In this document: piece by piece, positions 14,990 through 22,342 of the stretch
Numbering within the stretch: the first letter of the stretch is position 1
How the letters are laid out: each line of letters begins with the position of its first letter
The notes under the pieces: generated by a model
Seen by the model: only the letters and a program-made list of their open reading frames with translations
Told to the model about the DNA's origin: nothing
The model's database searches: none
Translations under genes and position numbers: made by a program
Assembly: GCA_012026715.1 (NCBI GenBank)
Contig: VEPB01000313.1
Location: 1 to 22,342, forward strand
Source: Methylococcaceae bacterium
Lineage (GTDB): Bacteria; Pseudomonadota; Gammaproteobacteria; Methylococcales; Methylococcaceae
DNA: 22,342 nt
Direction: 5' to 3'

Positions 14990-16399
14990 CTAGAGGCTGT
15001 AGTACATATCGAACTCGACCGGGTGGGTGCTCATGCGGAACCGGGTCACGTCCTGCATCTTCAGGTCGATGTAGGCGTCGATCACGTCGTCGGTGAACAC
15101 GCCGCCGCGGGTCAGGAACTCGCGGTCCTTGTCGAGGGCTTCCATGGCCATGTCGAAGCTGTGGCAAACCTGCGGGATGTTCCTGGCTTCCTCGGCCGGC
15201 AGGTCGTACAGATCCTTGTCCATGGCGTCGCCCGGGTGGATCTTGTTCTGGATGCCGTCGAGGCCAGCCATGAGCATGGCGGCGAAAGCCAGGTAGGGGT
15301 TGGCGGTGGAGTCCGGGAAGCGGACTTCGATGCGGCGCGCCTTGGGGTTCATCACGTAGGGGATGCGGATGGAGGCGGAACGGTTGCGGGCCGAGTAAGC
15401 CAGCATGACCGGAGCCTCGAAGCCCGGCACCAGCCGCTTGTAGCTGTTGGTGGAGGCGTTGCAGAAGGCGTTCAGGGCCTTGGCGTGCTTGATGATGCCG
15501 CCGATGTAGAACAGTGCGGTTTCCGACAGGCCGCCGTACAGGTCGCCGGAGAACAGGTTCTTGCCGTCCTTCGCGATGGACTGGTGGACGTGCATGCCGC
15601 TGCCGTTGTCGCCGACCAGGGGCTTGGGCATGAAGGTGGCGGTCTTGCCGAACGCGTGGGCGACGTTTTGAATCACGTACTTCAGCACCAACACCTCGTC
15701 GGCCTTCTTCACCAAGGTGTTGAACTTGACGCCGATCTCGCACTGACCGGCGGTGGCCACTTCATGGTGATGCACTTCCACGACCTGGTTCATTTCTTCC
15801 AGGGTGTTGCACATGGCGGAGCGCATGTCCTGGAGGGAATCGACCGGCGGGACCGGGAAATAACCACCCTTGATGCCGGGACGATGGCCGATGTTGCCAT
15901 CCTCGTATACTTTCTCGCTGTTCCAGCCGGCTTCCTCGGAATCGATCTTGAAGAAGGCGCCCTGCATGGTGGTGCCCCAGCGGACGTCGTCGAACACGAA
16001 GAACTCGTTCTCCGGTCCGAACAAGGCGGTGTCGCCGATGCCGGTGGACTTCAGATAGGCTTCCGCGCGTTTGGCGATGGAACGCGGGTCGCGCTCGTAG
16101 CCCTGCATGGTGGACGGTTCGATGATGTCGCAGCGCAAGATCAGCGTGGCGTCGTCGAAAAACGGGTCCATGACGGCGGAGGCGGCATCCGGCATCAGGA
16201 TCATGTCGGATTCGTTGATGCCCTTCCAGCCGGCGATGGAGGAACCGTCGAACATCTTGCCGTCTTCGAACAGGTTTTCATCGATGGTGCTGACCGGAAC
16301 GGTCACGTGCTGCTCCTTGCCGCGGGTGTCGGCAAAGCGGAAGTCGACATATTTGACTTCCTTCTCCTTGATCAATTGGAGTACGTCTTTCGGCGTCAT
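14990..16399 (-). CDS. glnA: Glutamine synthetase type I (GlnA)
   Basis: 469 residues, the same length as E. coli GlnA. Cytoplasmic dodecamer that makes glutamine from glutamate, ammonia and ATP. Seen: MFDGSSIAGW near residue 49, the active-site ENEFFVFDD, the ATP/metal region VEVHHHEVATAGQCEIG, the catalytic KPLVGDNGSGMHVHQS loop, and RIEVRFPDSTANPYLAFAAM. The adenylylation site is kept as Tyr398 in KDLYDLPAEE (Tyr397 in E. coli), so control by GlnE is expected. Ribosome site GAGGA lies 7-8 nt before the ATG. The gene appears monocistronic, with its own promoter, an NtrC-like upstream site and a strong terminator. No glnL/glnG follows. Confidence 0.98.
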   Translation of the reverse strand: MTPKDVLQLIKEKEVKYVDFRFADTRGKEQHVTVPVSTIDENLFEDGKMFDGSSIAGWKGINESDMILMPDAASAVMDPFFDDATLILRCDIIEPSTMQGYERDPRSIAKRAEAYLKSTGIGDTALFGPENEFFVFDDVRWGTTMQGAFFKIDSEEAGWNSEKVYEDGNIGHRPGIKGGYFPVPPVDSLQDMRSAMCNTLEEMNQVVEVHHHEVATAGQCEIGVKFNTLVKKADEVLVLKYVIQNVAHAFGKTATFMPKPLVGDNGSGMHVHQSIAKDGKNLFSGDLYGGLSETALFYIGGIIKHAKALNAFCNASTNSYKRLVPGFEAPVMLAYSARNRSASIRIPYVMNPKARRIEVRFPDSTANPYLAFAAMLMAGLDGIQNKIHPGDAMDKDLYDLPAEEARNIPQVCHSFDMAMEALDKDREFLTRGGVFTDDVIDAYIDLKMQDVTRFRMSTHPVEFDMYYSL

Positions 16400-16460
16400 G
16401 GGTTAGTCCTCACGATTTTCTTATGGGAGGGTAAAACAACAGGATGATTTAAATACAGAA

Positions 16461-16469
16461 ATCATACCA
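16461..16469 (-). promoter_or_regulatory. Extended -10 promoter of glnA
   Basis: On the minus strand TG-G-TATGAT is an extended -10 (TGn) followed by a five-of-six match to TATAAT. Transcription would begin near 16454, giving a leader of about 55 nt. A poor sigma-54-like match (TGG-TATG-N4-CTGTA, lacking the -12 GC) overlaps it. Confidence 0.5.
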
Positions 16470-16541
16470 ACCAATCCGCAGCGCAAGTTATTGATCCTGG
16501 CTGCTTCTTTTTTCGGGATCTAGCGCAATGAGAACCACGGA

Positions 16542-16558
16542 TGCACCATGGGTGTGCG
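16542..16558. promoter_or_regulatory. NtrC-like binding site upstream of glnA
   Basis: TGCACC-ATGGG-TGTGCG contains the core GCAC-N7-GTGC (16543-16557) of the NtrC consensus TGCACC-N5-GGTGCA and matches 10 of 12 arm positions. It lies about 80-90 bp upstream of the predicted glnA -10, a suitable enhancer position. Confidence 0.45.
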
Positions 16559-16663
16559 CATCGCACCACAATAGCCCAAAAACTTCTTTGTTTACACGGC
16601 TGTCGTCGCATGTGGATTTCAACCTGCCGTCCGGCGAACGATTGCAACTCAAGGGCTCACCGC

Positions 16664-17617
16664 TCATTGGCCCAGGATGCCGCGTATCCCGGCAATGCCC
16701 TGGCCACCGTGAATCCGGGCCAGCGCAAGGTGGTGGGGACGCAACCCGCCCAGCGCGTAAACCGGAAGATTGACGTGGTCCACTAAATCCCCGAAACGCT
16801 GCCAACCCAACGGCTGGCCGTGGGGATGCGTTTCGGTCGGCAGCACCGGTGACAGCAGGGCGAAGTCGGCACCTAGAGCTGCTGCCCGTTCCAGTTCAGC
16901 CAGATCGTGACAGGAAGCCGCGAAGTAGCGATCGCGACCAACCGGCCGGGCCATGCATCGACGCAACTGGACGGAGTCCAGGTGAACCCCGGCGGCTCCG
17001 GCTCCCCAAGCCCAATCTTCGGCGAGATCCAACAAAACCCGAATCCCGTGGTTGTTGCCGAACTCCAAGACCGACAAGGCCAGCGCACGATAAGCTTCTG
17101 CGTCCAGCCCCTTCGAACGTGCCCGCAGCAGGGTAATGTGAGCATCGGCGAACGCCTGGAGTTGCAGGGCCAACTCGCCGCGATGCTCCAGCGACGCCAA
17201 GTCGAGAATGGCGTAGCGCTCCGGGAGCTGAGCCGCCGTCACGATCGCGCGGTTAGCCGCTGGAAACTCGAACTTGGCCAGATCGCCCGGCGGAACCCAG
17301 CACACGGGTTGCCCCTGCATGCCGCGGGGAGTGCCGCTGAACTCCTCCACCCGCAACACGTCCAGGGTGACGTCGCGATCCGGATAGGCGTGATGGATGC
17401 GGAGCAGCGGCCCGCTGCGCTCCAGCGTGATCGCCACTTCTTCCTCCAACTCGCGCCGCAAGGCCTGTTCGACCGTTTCGCCCGGCTCGATTTTGCCCCC
17501 CGGAAACTCCCACAGCCCGCCCTGATGGAGAGACTCGTCGCGGCGGGCGATGAGCACTTCGCCGTCGCCATTGACCACGACCCCCGCAGCGACGTGGAAA
17601 TGCCGGCGCTCCGCCAT
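16664..17617 (-). CDS. Nudix (MutT-like) hydrolase fused to a ThiE/TenI-like domain
   Basis: 317 residues with two domains. Residues about 1-130 form a MutT-type Nudix domain, expected to hydrolyse oxidised nucleotides such as 8-oxo-dGTP. The Nudix box GX5EX7REUXEEXGU spans 41-63, with Glu47, Arg55-Glu56 and Glu59-Glu60 in place; the conserved Gly near the end is Ala62. Residues about 133-317 resemble thiamine-phosphate synthase (GVHLDSVQLRR, FAASCHD, ADFALLSPVLPT, YALGGLRPHHL), but several catalytic positions look changed, so thiamine synthesis is doubtful. This two-domain protein next to argJ and secA is a known gammaproteobacterial arrangement. The ATG is 11 nt after the argJ stop; it is the last gene of the secA-argJ operon. 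Confidence 0.92.
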   Translation of the reverse strand: MAERRHFHVAAGVVVNGDGEVLIARRDESLHQGGLWEFPGGKIEPGETVEQALRRELEEEVAITLERSGPLLRIHHAYPDRDVTLDVLRVEEFSGTPRGMQGQPVCWVPPGDLAKFEFPAANRAIVTAAQLPERYAILDLASLEHRGELALQLQAFADAHITLLRARSKGLDAEAYRALALSVLEFGNNHGIRVLLDLAEDWAWGAGAAGVHLDSVQLRRCMARPVGRDRYFAASCHDLAELERAAALGADFALLSPVLPTETHPHGQPLGWQRFGDLVDHVNLPVYALGGLRPHHLALARIHGGQGIAGIRGILGQ

Positions 17618-17628
17618 CGCCGCACCAA

Positions 17629-18819
17629 TCAGGTGCGATACTCCGCATTGATGCGGACATAGTCGTAGGAGAAGTCGCAGGTCAGCACTTCCGCGCTGGC
17701 CTGGCCCCGCCCGAGCCGCACGCCCACGGTAATCTCCGGCTTGGCCATTTCGGCCTGGCCGGCGGCCTCGGTATAAGCGCCGGCGCGGCCGCCGCCTTCG
17801 ACGATCCGGACATCCCCCAGAAACACGGATACCCTCGCGATGTCCAGCTCCGGGCAGCCGGCGCGGCCGATCGCCGCGAGGATACGGCCCCAGTTGGGAT
17901 CGCTGGCGAAAAACGCGGTCTTGACCAGGGGCGAATGGGCGATGGTCTTGCCCACCGCCAGCGCCTCGACGCGGGCGCGCGCCTCCCGGACATCGATCCG
18001 GATGAGCTTGGTGGCGCCCTCGCCATCGCGGATGATGGCTTCCGCCAGTTCACCGCAGACCTCCAGCACGGCGCGGCGGAACTCATCCCATCCCGGCCGG
18101 CCGGGCGCAAGCTCCGCCGAGCGTCCCGAGGCCATTAGCACGCAGGCGTCGTTGGTGGAGGTGTCGCCGTCCACCGTGATGCAATTGAACGACTGGTCGA
18201 CGGCCTCGTCGAGCACCTGCTGGAGGGCCCCGGCCTCGACCGCCGCGTCGGCGGCCACGAAGGACAGCATGGTGGCCATGTCCGGATGGATCATGCCGGC
18301 GCCCTTGGCGATTCCGACGACAGACACGCTCTGTCCATCGACGGCGAGTTCGCGGCTGGCGATCTTGGGGCGGGTGTCGGTGGTCATGATGGCGCGGGCG
18401 GCCCGCTCCCAGCCTTGTTCATCCAACGCCGTCAAGGCGCCGGGCAGGGCGGCGGCAATCTTGTCCAGTGGCAGGTATTCGCCGATGACCCCGGTGGAAA
18501 ACGGCAGCACCTGGCTGTCCGCGCCACCGACCAACGCTGCCAATCGGCGGCAGCTTTCGCGGGCATCGTCCAGACCGCGTGCTCCCGTGCCGGCATTGGC
18601 GTTGCCGGAATTGATCAAGAGCCAGCGCGGTGCTTGCCCAAGATGTTCGCGCGCTACCACGACCGGCGCGGCGCAGAAGGCGTTGCGGGTGAATACCGCC
18701 GCCAGGGTGCCGCCCGCGGCGAGCTCGATGACCAGCAGGTCGTCGCGGTCGGTCCGCTTGATGCCGGCGCCGGTCGCGCCGAGGCGAATACCCGAGACCC
18801 TCAGTCCAGCGGAACTCAT
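17629..18819 (-). CDS. argJ: Bifunctional ornithine acetyltransferase / N-acetylglutamate synthase ArgJ
   Basis: 396 residues. Cytoplasmic enzyme of arginine biosynthesis that moves the acetyl group from N-acetylornithine to glutamate (and in bifunctional forms also uses acetyl-CoA). The self-cleavage site is intact: KGAGMIHPDMATML, with the nucleophile Thr183 exposed by cleavage after Ala182, giving alpha and beta chains. Other marks are LLINSGNANAGTG, the oxyanion-type STGVIGE, DGDTSTND, FFASDPNWGRILAAIGRAG and the canonical C terminus INAEYRT. It starts 19 nt after the secA stop, with a GAGAGA stretch about 10 nt upstream of the ATG. Whether it is mono- or bifunctional cannot be told from sequence by eye. 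Confidence 0.97.
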   Translation of the reverse strand: MSSAGLRVSGIRLGATGAGIKRTDRDDLLVIELAAGGTLAAVFTRNAFCAAPVVVAREHLGQAPRWLLINSGNANAGTGARGLDDARESCRRLAALVGGADSQVLPFSTGVIGEYLPLDKIAAALPGALTALDEQGWERAARAIMTTDTRPKIASRELAVDGQSVSVVGIAKGAGMIHPDMATMLSFVAADAAVEAGALQQVLDEAVDQSFNCITVDGDTSTNDACVLMASGRSAELAPGRPGWDEFRRAVLEVCGELAEAIIRDGEGATKLIRIDVREARARVEALAVGKTIAHSPLVKTAFFASDPNWGRILAAIGRAGCPELDIARVSVFLGDVRIVEGGGRAGAYTEAAGQAEMAKPEITVGVRLGRGQASAEVLTCDFSYDYVRINAEYRT

Positions 18820-18838
18820 GGATAGAACGTCTCTCGCG

Positions 18839-19372
18839 TCAGTTCAGCTGGCCGTGGCATTGCTTGAATTTTTTGCCGGAACCGCAGGGGCAGGGTTCGT
18901 TGCGTCCCACCTTGCGGTCGTCCCGCACGAATGGCCGGTGGTGAGCCTCCCCCGGTACGGTTGCGGCCGGCGACTCGGCCGGTTCCGGCGCATCGTCGGC
19001 CAAGGCACTGGCCGCTTCCGCGTGCTGGAACTGCATTTCGACGCTGGGACGGTTCTGCTCTTCCATGACCCGGATTTCATCTTCGGTGCGCAGCTGCACC
19101 TTGCAGAGGAAGCCGACCACTTCGTGCTTCACGCTGTCCAGCATGTTGGTGAACATTTCGAAGGCTTCCCGCTTGTATTCCTGCTTGGGGTCCTTCTGGG
19201 CATAGCCGCGCAGGTGGATGCCCTGGCGCAGATGGTCCATGGCGGCCAGATGTTCCTTCCAGGCATTGTCCAACACCTGCAGCATCACCGATTTCTCCAG
19301 GTGCTGCATCACCGGCAATCCCAAAGCATCGACCTTGTGCTGATAGACCTGGTCGACTTCGCCCCGAATCAT
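18839..19372 (-). CDS. secA: SecA C-terminal part (after the in-frame stop)
   Basis: The frame continues without shift from the TAA at 19394-19396 for 184 codons to 18839; the first ATG after the stop is at 19372, giving 177 residues. It carries the second half of the helical scaffold with the two-helix finger (MLQVLDNAWKEHLAAMDHLR, GIHLRGYAQKDPKQEYKRE), an acidic Pro/Ala-rich linker, and the SecB/lipid-binding zinc motif CPCGSGKKFKQCH at the end. All of this is colinear with residues of about 740-901 in E. coli SecA. AGGG lies only 2 nt before the ATG, so reinitiation is possible but not well supported. The absence of further stops shows the region is conserved, or the stop is very recent or a sequencing error. 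Confidence 0.85.
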   Translation of the reverse strand: MIRGEVDQVYQHKVDALGLPVMQHLEKSVMLQVLDNAWKEHLAAMDHLRQGIHLRGYAQKDPKQEYKREAFEMFTNMLDSVKHEVVGFLCKVQLRTEDEIRVMEEQNRPSVEMQFQHAEAASALADDAPEPAESPAATVPGEAHHRPFVRDDRKVGRNEPCPCGSGKKFKQCHGQLN

Positions 19373-19393
19373 TTCCCTGAGCTTTTCTTCGTA

Positions 19394-21565
<2,172 letters not shown>

Positions 21566-21598
21566 CTTCTTGCATTTCCGATCGAAAAAATTTGCAGG

Positions 21599-21627
21599 AT
21601 GATACAGTAATCCGACAAGCCTGGTAA
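21599..21627 (-). promoter_or_regulatory. Sigma-70 promoter of the secA operon
   Basis: On the minus strand TTACCA (plus strand 21622-21627; four of six matches to TTGACA) is separated by exactly 17 bp from TATCAT (21599-21604; five of six to TATAAT). Transcription would begin near 21592, leaving a short leader of about 27 nt before the secA ATG. It overlaps the upstream edge of the divergent DUF721 gene. Confidence 0.55.
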
Positions 21628-21659
21628 TGGCGCCCCCAAGCCCTTGTCCCGAATGTCCG

Positions 21660-22103
21660 ATGGCCGGAAGCCCGACCCCACTCTCACGCATACTTCCACG
21701 AAGTTCGGCGACGCTGCTGGCCAAGCTTCGGCAGCAACAGCAATGGCTCGACCGGATCAGAGGCCGGCTGCCCCAGGTTCTGGCCCAGCGCTGCAACAGC
21801 TGCACGCTGTCGGGGTCGACCCTGGTTCTCTACACCGATGCCCCGGCCTGGTCGTTCCAGCTGCGCTTCGCGGTGCCCAAGCTGTTGCAGGAGCTGCAGG
21901 GCGAAGGTGCCGCGGTGACGGCCGTGGAAATCCGCGTCGCGACGCCTCCCCCTGAACCGCGCCCACGCCCGGCTCGCCTTCCCTCCCCGGAAGTCACCGA
22001 ACTGATCCAAAGTTATTCGTCCGGCGCCGACGACGATCCCCTCAATCAGGCATTGCGGCGACTCGGCGGAACCCTGGACGAACTGCAACGGCGCCGCGGC
22101 TAG
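21660..22103 (+). CDS. DUF721 (DciA-like) protein
   Basis: 147 residues from the ATG at 21660; an in-frame ATG at 21627 would add 11 residues but lies on the secA -35 element. Neither has a clear ribosome site. The N-terminal half has the DUF721 pattern: LSRILPRSSATLLAKL, WLDRIRGRLPQVL, CTLSGSTLVLYTDAPAWSFQLRFAVPKLLQEL, a KH-like fold, then VTAVEIRV. A Pro/Arg-rich linker and a short helical tail follow. DUF721 includes the replicative helicase loader DciA. Short DUF721 proteins beside secA are common in gammaproteobacteria (for example Pseudomonas), but whether they load DnaB is less clear. The location divergent from secA supports the family call. Confidence 0.82.
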   Translation: MAGSPTPLSRILPRSSATLLAKLRQQQQWLDRIRGRLPQVLAQRCNSCTLSGSTLVLYTDAPAWSFQLRFAVPKLLQELQGEGAAVTAVEIRVATPPPEPRPRPARLPSPEVTELIQSYSSGADDDPLNQALRRLGGTLDELQRRRG

Positions 22104-22186
22104 CGAATTCAAACCTTACCCCGGCTACCGCAGCGTCCAGCGACAGTGCGTTCACGAGCTGTCATGCGCCAAATCTGTCTGCCCAC

Positions 22187-22220
22187 CAAGGCACGCCGTT
22201 TGCCATGGCCGAGTGCCTTG
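22187..22220. repeat. Inverted repeat between the DUF721 gene and the last gene
   Basis: CAAGGCAC (22187-22194) and GTGCCTTG (22213-22220) are perfect 8-bp arms separated by 18 nt. The element lies 84 bp past the DUF721 stop and 56 bp before the next ATG. It has no T-tract. It could be a terminator-like hairpin or an operator for the downstream gene. Confidence 0.35.
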
Positions 22221-22275
22221 CCGGCGGGTCGGTGCTACATTCATTGCGCCAACCGCCCATCACCGGAGTCGTGCC

Positions 22276-22342
22276 ATGTACCGTTTGCGCTGGAGTTTGC
22301 TGTTTAGCCTGACCCTGTGGTCCATGGCCCTTTCGGCGGTGA
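22276..22342 (+). CDS. Start of a gene for an exported protein, cut by the window end
   Basis: Only 22 codons are visible: MYRLRWSLLFSLTLWSMALSAV. Two arginines followed by a hydrophobic core look like a Sec signal peptide. GGAG lies 8-9 nt before the ATG (22264-22267), a good ribosome site. In Pseudomonas an M23-type peptidase gene sits between the DUF721 gene and secA, so a peptidase is a possibility by synteny, but nothing visible here confirms it. Confidence 0.65.
   Translation, partial: MYRLRWSLLFSLTLWSMALSAV

Noticed and set aside
14990..16447. Long plus-strand open frame (about 15023-16447) opposite glnA
   Set aside because: It is the antisense shadow of a certain gene in GC-rich DNA. 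The translation is rich in His, Val, Gly and Asp without family motifs.

Overview
The window is GC-rich chromosomal DNA from a gammaproteobacterium. The main reason is the block secA - argJ - Nudix/ThiE fusion with a DUF721 gene divergent from secA, a synteny known from gammaproteobacteria such as Pseudomonas. GlnA is also the 469-residue, adenylylatable enterobacterial type. A methanotroph or relative (Methylococcales) would fit the mix of CstA, c-type cytochrome functions and the palindromic intergenic repeat, but no methane-specific gene is present, so this is only a guess.

Layout. 1-1647 (+) is the 3' part of the carbon-starvation/pyruvate transporter cstA. 1648-2311 is gene-free but holds a rho-independent terminator and a composite palindromic repeat. 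2312-3067 (-) encodes a lipoprotein. It diverges from a solitary MoxR AAA+ ATPase (3165-4172, +), and the two share a perfectly palindromic -10 element. 4242-10189 (-) has a haem-c theme: a chemoreceptor whose periplasmic domain carries a CXXCH motif, ccmABC for haem export and cytochrome c maturation (the operon stops after ccmC), and a secreted di-haem cytochrome of the RoxA/MauG/peroxidase type. 10375-10848 (+) is a DUF2721 membrane protein.

10908-14654 (-) is a compact four-gene cassette: SxtJ-like membrane protein, a 49-residue DUF5989 protein, a NodU/SxtI-type O-carbamoyltransferase and a membrane-anchored SGNH/GDSL hydrolase. The families match sxtJ-sxtK-sxtI-sxtL of the cyanobacterial saxitoxin cluster in type and size, but no toxin-scaffold gene is present. 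It looks like a stand-alone carbamoylation module of unknown substrate, and it is the most system-like element here.

14990-16399 (-) is glnA, with a strong terminator, an extended -10 promoter and an NtrC-like site. 16664-21565 (-) is the operon secA - argJ - mutT/thiE. secA carries a single in-frame TAA at codon 724 with the rest of the gene open in the same frame, which is striking for an essential gene. A DUF721 (DciA-like) gene runs divergently from secA, and the window ends in the first 22 codons of a gene for an exported protein.
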